NCBI GenBank assembly: GCA_022606135.1
Contig: JABYQN010000002.1
Span: forward strand, 4,030,001 to 4,094,000
Source of the DNA: Fomes fomentarius
Lineage: Eukaryota; Basidiomycota; Agaricomycetes; Polyporales; Polyporaceae
Length of the DNA: 64,000 nucleotides
Direction of reading: 5' to 3'
The notes beneath the pieces are model-generated. The model had not been told where the DNA came from. It worked only from the letters and a program-made list of their open reading frames with translations, and made no database searches. The position numbers and the translations under genes were made by a program. This document shows, one piece after another, positions 21,626 to 32,879 of this stretch; the first letter of the stretch is position 1; each line of letters starts with the position of its first letter.

Positions 21626-22616
21626 AGTACATTTTTCTGAGAGCAAAAGGATAAGTGGTTGGGTGAAAAACAAAGAAGATAAGTGCAAGAGAAGGGGAGA
21701 GGCAAGGGGAAAAGAGCTGCAGAAGTGCAACATCAGGAAAAATCCCTATCTCATTATGGCTATTTAGAGCCAATTATATCGAAATTTTGTCCCCATCAGG
21801 GTGAATGATAAAACCACCTGATCATTGTGATCATCATATTGCCATTGTTATCTACCTCATAGAGCTTGAAGACCATCATGACAGGTAGTAAGAGATGATT
21901 AAGTGACATATATGCATAAAGCACAGTGAGTGCTATATATCAGACTATATGTGACATTTCATAATTGATTAGAATGATGCCATCTACATGGCTTAAAGGC
22001 CTAAGTAAAACCTAACCAAGTTGGATGGTGAAACAGGGTACAGATCAGATTGATGGATTTGATATATAACACCCATAGATATGACACAATAGTACAGTAT
22101 GACTTTCACAGTCAAACTCCCCGCAAGATTTTCTCCAAGTCCAGCCAAGGAGCCCACAAAGAGTATATAGTAACTGTGCTACTTATAAATATAAAGGGAA
22201 TGTGGTGTTGTGGTTGTTGTGCCTGAAATTCACATGGATGTAGTTGCTAGTTTCAACATGGTGAGGTTACTGGTTCAAGTCTGGGTATAGGCAAAAGAGT
22301 ATTGTTGTTTCTTCCAATTTCTGCCCTCTTTACACTATAACACCAGTCATGTCTAGATCTAGAACCTCATAATAGACCAGTGATCTAATCTCACAAACTG
22401 TACACAGAATAAGTGAATATGCTTGTGTGTTTGCTTATTGGTCATCTTGTGACACATCTTGGGTACCACTTATCTCTCTACTTGTGGGACTTGGCCAAGC
22501 CACTACACTTGGGCCAAGAGAGGGATATAGCTTTAGCAAGTATATGTACTTGTCTCCAAGTAAGTGAACTTATGCTACTTATTGTACTTAAACTACTTGG
22601 CTAAGTAGGAAAAGTA
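21281..22616. mobile_element. 1.34-kb non-coding insertion flanked by GAAATG direct repeats
   Basis: Flanked by GAAATG at 21275-21280 and again at 22617-22622, a candidate 6-bp target duplication. It interrupts the minus-strand coding-like sequence between QPPPQAIRNM (near 22625-22655) and SLMTQAPPPLVQ (near 21240-21270). It begins with a large foldback (21278-21625) and ends with a second set of 'tacttggcc/ggccaagta' motifs (22475-22610). The middle is AT-rich without a coding frame. It may be a composite of two related non-autonomous elements. Confidence 0.6.
22200..22340 (+). repeat. tRNA-like (SINE-like) segment inside the insertion
   Basis: TGGTGTTGTGG (22203-22213) resembles a Pol III A box with the D-loop 'GTGGTT'. 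GGTTCAAGTCT (22272-22282) fits a B box at plausible spacing. Acceptor-stem pairing is not convincing, so this is a possible tRNA-derived SINE head rather than a tRNA gene. Confidence 0.3.
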
Positions 22617-22622
22617 GAAATG

Positions 22623-23175
22623 ACATATTTCTGATGGCCTGCGGTGGAGGCTGCATCACAATGCTGTGATCTGAGTTTGAATGTGATGTTGATTGAGACA
22701 ATGCATATGACGGTAGTGTTGGCATCCCAGTCTGTTCAGGGCAAGCTGACTCTAGTGTGCCAGAGGGCATCATGACTTCTAAGCAAGACGACGAAGAGGT
22801 GTTAGTGTCTGTCAGAATGACCGTGAAGGTAGCATTGGAAGAAGGAAGATCAGGAAACATTTCTACAGGTTCTGATACTGGGAGGCCAGGGGGTGTTTGA
22901 GTGGGCAGAGGAGTAGGTGCCGACTCTGCCTGGACGGCTGGACGAGGGCATGGTGTTGTGGAGACCAGCAGCTGGGACTCAGAGGACAATGTAGAGCTTG
23001 TGAAGATCAGAGACTCGTATTGTGAAGAAGGCATATCAATCCATAAGCTGCAGGACAGGTGGCAGTGGTGGGAGAGGGTCTGGAATGCTTTGAGTTGGGA
23101 TGGAAAGGGCTTGTGCCATATGCATGACCTGCGGAGTTGCACTTGCTCCCTGCAAGTCTGCCACATCAGAAGATC
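22623..23175 (-). pseudogene. Middle Ser/Pro-rich part of gene T (locus C)
   Basis: Open minus-strand stretch reading from MWQTCREQVQLRRSCIWHKP to QPPPQAIRNM, rich in Ser, Thr and Pro (for example PTPLPTQTPPGLPVSEPVE). It lies between two insertions. With the 318-bp TIR element removed it abuts the upstream stretch ending TTPLHQDL. No domain is recognised. Confidence 0.4.
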
Positions 23176-23493
23176 CCCAATTCTCTTAGTTTCTTAGGAC
23201 TTCTTAGTTCACTAGTGTGCCAAAATGATTCATCTACTGTGACCTGACATAAGCTCAGATCCTTCTGAGGATTTGCACGTCTATTGAGCTCATCTCCTCC
23301 ATTTATCATACAAATTTTGAGAGTGAAAAACGAAGACTTGCTGCTACAGTAAACCAAGCGCAAGTGGGGTCTGCAGAGTGCTTAGGGAGCCCAGTGGCTG
23401 TGCATAAGTGCTGGGATTTGCTTAGGTTCTTAGGACTTCTTAGGACTTCTTAGGACTTCTTAGGTCCCACCTAAGAGACCTAAGAGAATTGGG
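23176..23493. mobile_element. 318-bp TIR element (MITE-like) with internal 10-bp tandem repeat
   Basis: Begins CCCAATTCTCTTAG and ends CTAAGAGAATTGGG, exact 14-bp terminal inverted repeats that continue imperfectly to about 24 bp. Near the right end a 10-bp unit (ttcttaggac) repeats about four times (23426-23465). No clear target duplication is seen. It splits the coding-like sequence of gene T. Confidence 0.65.
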
Positions 23494-24942
23494 CAAGTCC
23501 TGATGCAGCGGTGTGGTTCCAGTGTGACGATGCTTCTTTGAACTCTTAGGCATCGCCTCCGAGTCATTGTCTGACCCTTCTGTCTTGATATGCGTGGAAG
23601 CGAAGCCAGAAAGCATCTGCTTGATAAGAAGGTTGATCTTCCAGGTGCCGTATTCACAAAAAAGAAGGAGCGGCCAGTGACGTGAGAGCATGACATGAAT
23701 GTAGACCTCCACTTCGTAACTGAGTGTGTTGTATGTTGCAGCAGCTTGTCCAGTCCAAACGAGAGAGTGCAGTAGTGACCAAAGTGTCTCACGGATCTCC
23801 TTGGCCTCTGTACCCTCCACTGCATTACCGTTCTCATCCTCCACGAAAAGTTGCATGATGTTCTTGAAACCATCGTGACTGAGGTGGTGATCCAATGTGA
23901 AGGTCAATATGGTCAGGCACATGTTAGCTGTAAGGAGTAGAGTCACTCACATACAACCCCTCTGTCGTGAGAGCCTTCTTATGCCGACGCAAGTACACCC
24001 ATTGCCCAAGAAATCTCACTCGATTGCCTGCGAGTGAGTAACCCTATTAGCAACAGTGCATATAACTAGCGGGTGTACTGACCTTGAATATCAGGTACCA
24101 CACTAGCACCATTCCTGCATTTCTTAGTAGACGGCCAGATGTCGAATGCATCCAGGAAAGAGTCTTTCCACCAGATCAGAGCATCTCCCATGAGGCTAAC
24201 CCCTCCAAACAGGCAGTCAAAGTCTTCCAGAGTGAAATCCAGACTGTGAAGAAGATCGAGGAAAGACGTCTTGCCCTCGGCTTTGTTTGCGAGTACCGGA
24301 TCGTGCAGCACGAGCCGATGATAGTATTGAACCCGAGCTGTCCATTTGATCTCCATTGCTCGTACGAATCCGGGGTCGGCCTTGTGGAGCTCCTCAGGTG
24401 GTATTATGTCAGACATGAAGTCTTCAAAGGACGATGCAGTGAGCCAACGGTAACAACGAAGGTGCCCCCGACAAGTGTTTCGAAGAGCTATGTCAATGGG
24501 GTCATCATCTTCAGACTCGTCCACGGGAACCACGACAGCAGTCGCAGGATCAGTGTCGACGCCCGGAAACCGCTCAACCGTAACGTTAGCGTGTCCTCCG
24601 GAATCATCGGGGATCGCTGCCACCAAGGTCTCCAAAGGACAATCCTGGAACTCTTTGATCCAAGCCATATAATCCGGGTCGTCAGTGTTCCTGAGATGAT
24701 AGTGCCGTGCATCCAGCTGGTTCAGCACCCTTGCGTTTTCCTGCATCTTCCTCTCCAGAATGTTCAGCCTGGTCTTATGTCCTGCATTGACTTCCATATC
24801 GAAGTATCTCACCTCAGCCCAAAATTGAAACCAACACACACAAAAAGAGGACAGTCCCACTTTTGAGGAAGAATCACTTGTGATGCACCTTCTGCCCTGT
24901 CTTCTTGATCTGAACGGCATCCTGTAGGATGCGCATGTGACC
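23494..24942 (-). pseudogene. Central part of gene T (locus C copy)
   Basis: Matches 53050-54112 closely: RYFDxEVxAGHKTRLNILE, NQLDARHYHLRNxDDPDYMA, DESEDDDPIDIALRN, SFEDFMSDIIPPEELHKAD and FGGVSLMGDALIWWKDSF. The lysine/arginine-rich linker before it has a TGA where B has CGA (after EVHHK). Past the B junction, C continues with sequence absent from B: CLTILTFTLDHHLSHDGFK, MQLFVEDENGNAVEG and a hydrophobic LSRHWPLLLFCEYGTW, ending near TTPLHQDL. Its 5' end stops at 24942, where the Plavaka element is inserted. The function is unknown. Confidence 0.8.
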
Positions 24943-25281
24943 GTCATCAGGAAAGACGTGAATCCCTATTTAGCTCTGAATTAGAGGTGTCCGGTATCTA
25001 ATTGAACTACTGCTGTATGTGTGCGTACTATCACAGATCATAAGCAATATTGGGGCATGATAACTTACATTTGGGGCTTATGTGAGACAGGTGATTTATA
25101 GAATGAGCTAGGAGAGCGCAGACAGTGTGGTGTGGGATGTATATTGCTCCAGCGAGTCAACGGCAAGTGGGTGTCTACATTTCCATATCTGGACGTCCGA
25201 GAGTACTTCGCCAGGTCACGATGCACATTGGCTCTACCTTGACATCTCTACGTGGTTCCATTGCAATGTAGCCATGCTGAG

Positions 25282-27455
25282 TCAAGTTAGTATACCAGTG
25301 AGCACTGAGGATGTATTTCTGTCCGCAAAGGTGTTTACAAAGAATGATGGGCATAGATCCAGCATGGTATCGGTCATCCAATGGCGAGGAGCGATGGGAC
25401 CAAAGTCTGGGTATAGGTGACAACTCCGCTTTATGTACGATATAGGAATAATACTGGCCAGACGACGGCCCTGTCATAGTGAGCATGAGATTCTATACAG
25501 TCCGTGGTTGTAGTTAGCAGCGCTGGAGGTGAATCGGGTGAACCACTCGACATAGGCAAGATGATGGCATGGATAGTTGTCAGGGGAGCGGTGCGGAAAC
25601 AGAATCGGTAGAGCCTTAGGAGGAATGAAGAAGACGAGCCACACTTGAGATGAAGCAGGTCAGGTGTGATTGCATAGAAGATGTTGGTGTATAGAAGGTC
25701 TTGCCAGAACGGATGATAGAGCGGCTTGATTCCCACATCACGACAGGCCTGGGCAAAAATGCGAGGTCCATCATTGATTGCATCAAGTGCATCAAGGATG
25801 TCTTCAAGCTTCTGAAAAGGCCGCTCAGTGTTGAGGGATTCACCAACCTCCGTGCAAGGGATCAGGCACTTTGGGCATTCACCGGTCTTGATGCCAGTGA
25901 CGAGAACTTGCTCTTGATAGTCAGCGACATATGTAGCCAGAATGGGATGACCGTGTCGCCAGACACCATCTCCGCTGGTGAGCAGGATGCCAGTGATGCC
26001 CACATCCTTCAGCGGCTCAAGGACATGGCTCATGCAAGTGTGGAATAGGTTGGCGATGGTTCGGCGACATGCGGCTTTATTGAAGATGTGGGTGAGGTGG
26101 GTGGGTAAGCGAGTAGTATCTGACCGTGGCGAGATGGCTTGCAGCGAATGTCCTTAGGCAGGTTGCCAAGTGTCATGTAAACAGGATAAGCGGTCTTGTT
26201 ACCAATAAGGGTGAGCTGAGTCTTGTCGGAGGAGATGATGATGGGCACAACAGTGGCCCTAGGATGCTCAGCCTCAAGCTGTTCCTAAATTCAATCGGGT
26301 GAGCGCAGACCCAAACATATGTTATCACCGAACACACACCTGGGTAGACCACCACCATTTGCCAGTATTCATATCAAAATACACATGGATCTTATGCTCT
26401 GGGTCCGCATAATGGCGCTCCGGGACTAGCAGCAGTAGCGGTGTGAAGTCAGGGTCTCCCCAAAGTGCCTCGATGCACTCGATGATATTGCGATAGTGAA
26501 CGTCAAAGGATTCCCCGGCAATGACAATCTCATGGCGTTGAAATCGAGGGCGGACAGATGGCAACTTCTTGTCGATGATGGTGTTCAGTTCCCGTGAATT
26601 CTTGTATGATAGTGCGAGCTTCTCAGCAATCTGTTCAGTCGTCAGGTCTTGTACTACAGCACATAGACCAAGAACACAGAAAAAACTTACCCCTTCAATT
26701 GCAAGAAGATCTGTGAAAGCAGTCGACTGGGCACCCCGAAGCTTTCCCCACCGTGCAACTTCCCAGTCTGTCTGTGAGTTGAAAGGAGCATATAGATTTC
26801 TTGACTCGGAGGCAGAGGAGCCTGATAGCCGTGACAAGTAGGTGTGATTGGCAGTCATGGCAGCGTGAGACCCAGGTATTGGTGCGCCTGCAGTGGCTGC
26901 TGGAAATTGGACAACATGAGTCTTGCGTTGTGCAGTTCAGTCAGCAGTGGCGCGCTCTGCGGCTGAGGGAATGGCGGGACCCTGGGGCAGCTCAGACTGA
27001 GGTGGCGGTGATGCCAGGGATGTTGCAGGGTGAGGGGGAGGTTCCCAGCCTGGCTGTTCTGTCGCCAAGAGACCTGCCTCATCTTCACTGAATTCAGAGT
27101 TGAAAGGGAGGAATAAGGATGGGGGAATATAGTCGTGGTCTTCGTTGTCATCATCGAAGAAAGAGGGGTCATAGTCACCAAAGAAATCCCCTTCAAAGGG
27201 GACAGGGTGTGTGTTGTCCATGTTGACATCTAAAGGAGGGATGGAGGCGTCAAGAGGGGTGGCGGAAGCAGGGGGGACTGCCTGCCCAGCAGGAGTAGCA
27301 GAGGACTGCATTGTTTTGCGGACAGCAATGCACTGTGGTTTGCGTGTTTGTGCGAGATGGTTAGAAAGCCCTGACATAGTGAATGTCTTGCAGCAGCCAG
27401 GGCATTGCGGCTGTGAGCCCAGGTTGGGAGCACTGGGAAGAGTCAAGGAAGACAT
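25282..27455 (-). pseudogene. Plavaka transposase, internally deleted
   Basis: The N-terminus has a zinc-finger pattern, CPGCCKTFTMSGLSNHLAQ...C, then the acidic FGDYDPSFFDDDNEDHDY region. Then come the family's core motifs: WEVARWGKLRGAQSTAFTDL, LSYKNSRELNTIIDKKLP, IECIEALWGDPDF, VPERHYADPEHKIHVYFDM, SSDKTQLTLIGNKTAYPVY and NLPKDIRCKPS. Further on are SGDGVWRHGHPILATYVADY, ECPKCLIPC and AITPDLLHL. The C-terminal motif HHLAYVEWFTRFT and a final CxxF/VNTFADRN close it. Broken by a TGA at 26937-26939, a frameshift near 26060, a large internal deletion near 25590-25650 (the region after PDLLH is missing) and a stop in the C-terminal motif near 25480. The element therefore cannot mobilise itself. 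Confidence 0.88.
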
Positions 27456-27891
27456 ATGATGGGAGAGTTGCCAGACGTGAAGGGGATATGCAACAGGGGA
27501 GCCCAAGGTATGGAGTGACTGTAGAGGCAAGCAGGACTTCGTAATCTCCAGTGCGCAGGACTCGTTGAAGGACGCTGGCGAGTATTGTTCAACTTGGACA
27601 AGACCCGGGCCAGCATTAGGCTCTGATGCCCAGCACCCGGTTGCCTGGAGCTATGCCTTGTGCCACAGATACAATCGAAAAACTGTATAGATCTAAAGTT
27701 GGAGCCTCGACGGCCTCGGGCTTTCAGCCACCATCACACTGCCAGCCACTCGAGTCATCACATCACTTACTAACATCTCTTCTCTTCACCCTTCATCTAC
27801 CAGACCCCATACTTCACTCAAGCTGTTGTTCCACTGCCACTCCTTTGTTTCTATCCATTCTGTTCTATTTCTTTCCTTCCATTGTACAGCG

Positions 27892-30800
27892 ATGTCTGGA
27901 CGTTGCTCAGCAAAAAACAAAAACACTGTGATGCCCGCAGGCAAGACTCCGCATGCCTCAAACATAGCTGCGACTATGACAGCAGCTCCAGCTGAAGTCA
28001 CAAAAGAGGTAAGTTCCAGTGAGAGGATTGAGTGGTCTGACTTATCCTACCTCTGCGGCATGACCATATGAAAACCACCTCCAATTAGCAGTTGCACACC
28101 ATCGTTCGAGGTAGTGGCAGCAGACCAGCAAACTCGGTAGGAGGACCAGCTGAATCGACTCCAGGAGCTTCTGGTCAGTTAACCACTATCGTTGTCATCA
28201 CTTAAGCGCATTCACTCACTGCGCTAATCTCTGGTGTCCAGCAGAACATCGCCCACAGCGTCAGTCGAAGATCAATGCTATGGCCAAAAAAGGTATGTCA
28301 GCACATCCATCAGTCTCATAGTAGCCACACTGCTCACCCCAATGCCACTGTGTGGCATGCGACCCACCAACATAGTGTGGCAAACGGTCAAGCAAGCACG
28401 CCCCATCTCCTGGTTCCATCACAGAGCCTGCGGAGCCCTCCCACAAAACCAAGAAGCCAAAGCAAACGAGTAAGGCTGAGAACATGCAAGAATGTAAGTC
28501 TCATCTCTTAACGTGATAGCACTTGGGAATGTCATGGTGATGCAGACATGAAGGCTTACCATGCTTCATCTGACAGGGCCTAATGTTACTGTGACGCCCA
28601 GCCACCCCAAGACTGTGCCCAAGCCGAGGCCTGTTGTCAGAAGCAGGAACCGTCTGTGTTATTCATCTGACTCTTGATCTGCAGGACTACTACTGACCGT
28701 GGCCCTCATGTGCTCCAGCCCAGGACACTAGCCAGTGTCACCTTGCGCCTGCCGATCTAAAGCTGTCGGATATTACATCCAGCTCAGATTCAGAACTGGA
28801 TGCCTCACTCGCATCGCTACTGCATACACGCTCGACTGCAGATCCTGTCAGCATAAGACAGTCTCGGTCCAAGCCAGTCCCAACTCTCATACCTGACTTG
28901 GAGGCTTGCAGCGACCATTCCGGTGATGATGATGATCACACTCGTGTACTATCAAGTGATAGATCTGAGTCGCCGTTTGTCCCTGATCAGGATGAGGACA
29001 AAGACAGTGAAGACGATGAGGATGAGATCGATGGACTGAGAGATGATGTTGAAGCCCTAGGCGCCCATTTCTCAGCTGAGGTGAGCTAACTTCTGCATTG
29101 CTACTATGACACTCACAAGTACTATGCTATCTTGCAGCAACCTGCCTGGGTTGAGCCTCATCCTGTAGCCTCTATGGCTACTGGGCACGCTAGTGGTAGC
29201 ATGTGCACGAGCAAGGGAAAGAAAGGCAAAGGTACGCATGCTGCCGACTACTTTGCAATGTGTTCAAGTCCAAGTTTGTCACCACACCATAAACCAACCT
29301 AGGGCCTGCTCAAGGCAAACATGTTCAGATTATGTTTGACGAAGCTGACAAGCCAAGCACTGGTGTCGAAGATGGACGGATAGAGGGTACCTCCACGACG
29401 TCAAAAGTAAGTTCATCAGTACACCAAATCAAGCGAATCCTACTATCTCACACACTTCTGAATGCAACGACGCACATATCAGCCTGTCAAGTCCCACATC
29501 TGTGAACTTGAGCTGCCTGTTTGGAAAGCTGCCTGATCCACTACCAGCGCAGGAGCACTTCAAGTAGTGCCGCAAGCTGTCCAGCCTGTCCTCCCAACCC
29601 CTGTATGTTCTGCTTTACTCCGTCTCAATATTCCAGACTCGAATGCAAACATCCTCCCCCATATCAATGCATTTTTCAGATTGGCCGTTCGGACGGCTGT
29701 GGCCACACAAAAACTGCTGCTTTGGCTCACAACCCTGGGCTGGCACTCTCTGTTACCGCACCAAATGGAGACAATGGCAACATGGATATCGACGACAGTT
29801 CCGACTCAGATGAAGATGAGCCGATCTTCATAGATGATGATGATGACAATCCCCCTGGTGGGTATGTGATAACTCCTCCAGCTCAGCCGGGAGCTGTTCT
29901 CTCTCTCACTGGTCAACATCCCCATGTTATTGCGACTGTTCATCGCGCCTTCGTCCTCATGGAGCACGAGCTCATCTTCCGTAATGTGTTCCCCGATGTG
30001 CTCGATCAGTCTCGCATTGTCAATCAAGCACTCCAGAATGCTGCGAGGGATTTAGGCCACCGGGGACTGGCTGAACGCATCCGCACAGATGAGACATTCT
30101 CTCTCGTGTGCTTGCCCCCCTAGTATGTGTTTGTTGCTCATCGTTCTGACATTTGTTGAGCTTAAAACGTCTCTCCAGGTCAATCAATGCATTAGCACAT
30201 TCTGCAGTGTTGTCAAGAAGACTGCTGATGGCCATGTAGTCACATTCTACGATATCAAAACTGGCCAGTGCGTAAACAACATTCAACTGCTCAAGGACAA
30301 CTTTGTTGCCATCTATCCACACATGTACAAGGTGATCCCATTCTGTAAGCATGCCTCACTTTCAACTTACATCTTTCGCAGGTCGGTGATGGCCAAAGCA
30401 TGGTATCTTGGTCAAAACTGTATGGTCATCCCATCATTCAGACCATATTGCGGGCATGCTTCTTCACCGGTGTCCACTCACTCGCTGCCTGCGAGGCCCA
30501 TCGTTTCACGTCAAGCATTGCCAATAAACCTGATGAGAAGGAGATCCCACTCCCCATGCTTGCCCTTATAGACACCGTGGTGTGTTAAATCTGTCTCACT
30601 CGTATACAACCGGCGTAGACTGTTTTGCTGACACCTAGATTTGGGTGCTGAATAGATACACGCGTTGATCAATGAATGGACGTCTGGCACACACAAGGCT
30701 ATCACATTCGCAGCTGACACATATCTTGACGTCTACAATGAGCACATTGTTGCAGCGACTTGACGCAGAGCCCCTAGACACTGATCAGCAGCGATCGATA

Positions 30801-31424
30801 GGGCGAGGCAGCGAGGAGCCGAAAGGCGGAGTGGGGATGATAGAGGGAAAGAGAGAGAGAGAGAGGGATGAACTCGACGAGGACAAAGCAACAACCGGCT
30901 CCAAGGCACAAGATCGTCGAAAGCTAGTCTTCAAGCACAATGCAACAGACTAGTCCCAGTGACCAAGTTATCTATTAGTATGGAGAATACACATACAGGT
31001 GGGGGAGATTCTACTCACCTAGTCCCAGTGACCAAGAGGTCGAGATGGGGACTAGGGAGGGTGCTAACTGGTCTGATATACTACTGGGGGTCAAACAATG
31101 CCAAACAGTGCTGGGGAGTGAGTCATGGGGAGTCATATGGGTATGGGAGTCAGAATGAATGAAAATGAGTTATGCAGGAAACCGAAGGGGAGGATCAAAA
31201 CTGAGAAAAGGGTAAGGATAAAAGGGGAAGTGGATAGCTACCAGAGTGACTGGGGTAACAAAGGGTGACAAGGTGTGACAAAATGGTGACAAAGTGACGA
31301 AAAAGAGGCGCTAAAGGAGGCGCTGGTACTGTGTCTGTGACACATGTCCTCTTGCTCGAGACGATCAAGGAGGCTAACATCCGTGCATACCACCTCCTGA
31401 TGCACCGCCTCTACAAGGATGCTA
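27892..31424 (+). CDS. DUF6532-like gene carried by the Plavaka element (probably decayed)
   Basis: Divergent from the transposase. The likely start is MSGRCSAKNKN at 27892. Several short exons rich in Ser and acidic residues follow (SDHSGDDDDHTRVLSSDRSE, about 28905-28965; MDIDDSSDSDEDEPIFIDDD, about 29785-29850). The recognisable domain is SLTGQHPHVIATVHRAF (near 29907), QCISTFCSVVKKTADGHVV (near 30187), HPIIQTILRACFFTGVHSL (near 30430), EKEIPLPMLALIDTV (near 30536) and INEWTSGTHKAITFAADTYL (near 30669). It probably ends with HVLLLETIKEANIRAYHLLM (near 31348). This order resembles the basidiomycete DUF6532 domain. The exon model is uncertain. 30770-31320 holds an 18-bp direct repeat (30950-30967 and 31019-31036) and no coding match. 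Confidence 0.5.
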
Positions 31425-32083
31425 AGTGAGCTCCAACATATCCTGCTCTTCATCTGTTACTTACTGTGCCCGGTACACGTATGCAGTGGAATCGCTCTGC
31501 CCGAAGCTGCTCGCACTCACGCCTTGGCTCACATTGACATTGCTGGGATGGAGGTCACGGATGACTAGACTGCAAATCATCGTCACTGTGGTCGTCACCT
31601 CTTCTTTCCTGTTGCACTATCTCTGCCCTCTCCAGCCTTCCCTCTCTCTCGTTCCACTAATTTGTGTTCTCAATCTTCCTCCCTCGCCATCTAAACTACA
31701 CTTGGACCCTGCCTCTCCTTGACGCTTATTTATGCCCATCATTCTCTCAGTCTGGGCCGCTGAATCGGACTTGAATCGACTTACTGCAGAGATCCATAGT
31801 AGTAGGTACAGATGTGTCACACTATCTGTACCCATGCTGTATACCTTCCGTCGCAGTAGTTGTTGTTAGCAGTCGAGTGAAGTCTATATACCACTTCTCT
31901 TCGCAAACTTGCTGTGTGAACGCCCTACAGGGGTCAGAGGGCCTGAAGAAGGTGATATAATGCAGAATTAATCGATATATCTGTGATACTCAGCCCAGTC
32001 TCATGAATGATACGGTCGCTCATTATTTCGAGACCTTCCTAATTACTCTCAGGCGCTATTGATCATATTTAGGACTCATGAGG
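31425..32083. other. Right end of the Plavaka element, non-coding
   Basis: No gene was recognised between the end of the DUF6532-like reading and the transposon terminus. Open frames here are short and motif-free. Confidence 0.4.
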
Positions 32084-32122
32084 CTAAAATAGCCTCATTC
32101 GCAACACAAGTTTTTCCTGATG

Positions 32123-32459
32123 GTACTCTGCCTGAAGTTGGTGCATGTCCTTGATCCGAGCGATCTCTTCGGCAGAAAAGAGCGGTGTCCCTTCCATACC
32201 GTCGACAACGCCCTGCACCTCCTTGTACCTCTTCGTCAGCGTCTGGTACTGTGGATGATGAATCCTACAGTGATACAGTCCCTTGAGTGGTTTGCTGCTA
32301 CATCGCGTCTTCTCGTCTGGTTCAAGGGCCTGGCACTGACTGGTGGGTTTACTGCGAGGAGGTGGTATGGTGGTAGCTGCAGAGGTTATCGTAGTACAAC
32401 AGCATCTAGGCGGGTTCAAAGAAGCAATCTCATGAGCGCTGGCACTGAACCTTAAGCTT
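32123..32459 (-). pseudogene. 5' end of gene T (locus C copy), cut by the transposon
   Basis: Encodes PPPRSKPTSQCQALEPDEKT, the CSSKPLKGLYHCRIHHPQY zinc-ligand-like motif and LTKRYKEVQGVVDGMEGTP, nearly identical to 52808-53050. The start codon is lost (ATA where B has ATG). The sequence stops at the GT target duplication and resumes at 24942. Confidence 0.85.
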
Positions 32460-32850
32460 GTTTGTTGGTGTTGGAAAGCACGTACCTCAAAGTCTTAGAG
32501 CATTGCGCCTTAGACCACAAGAACAAGATCTCCAGCGTTACCTCACTACCTCACTGTAACAAATTCATCCACTGAGCTTCATGACGCAACTCGGGTCTCC
32601 TCACAGACGGATGGTATCAAGTGCGATTACAGCATCCATAAAGCACAAGGTCATCAACCCAATTGTCACATCGCCACCCCAGGCTAAGAGCAGAAGAGTT
32701 TAGCGGGATTCCCAGCCACTTATATTATGACTGGATGTCGCTCACCTGAACATTAACCAAGATGGTGGAGGGTACCGACAGCCTGTGAACGGCAGTTGAT
32801 GCTGATGCTGGCGCTGCCGAAGGTTGTGGGTCCCCTACGACCACGTCATA
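32460..32850 (-). repeat. Locus C copy of the mucin-gene 3' end and T-gene upstream region
   Basis: The reverse complement matches 52380-52800: the end of the last exon of the membrane protein gene (around the reading VQRLSVASTISVNVQ), its 'caggtgagcgacatccagtc' and the spacer up to gene T. The copy has small insertions and deletions and no open frame. It shows that duplication of the T unit dragged along part of its neighbour. Confidence 0.8.
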
Positions 32851-32879
32851 TCCGTGAGGTTGAGTACAATAGCCGCAGA

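Larger units (their letters stand above)
24945..32122 (-). mobile_element. Plavaka-type (CACTA-like) DNA transposon, 7,178 bp, inserted in gene T
   Basis: The left end reads CATCAGGAAAGACGTG; the right end is its inverse, CATCAGGAAAAACTTG read on the minus strand (14 of 16 match). Both ends are flanked by GT (24943-24944 and 32123-32124). Removing the element and one GT joins '...gaccgtactctgcc', which matches the uninterrupted paralogue at 53049-53062 (reverse complement), so the boundaries are exact. Cargo is a degenerate minus-strand transposase (25282-27455) and a plus-strand DUF6532-like gene (27892-31424). 31425-32122 holds no supported gene. Confidence 0.85.
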
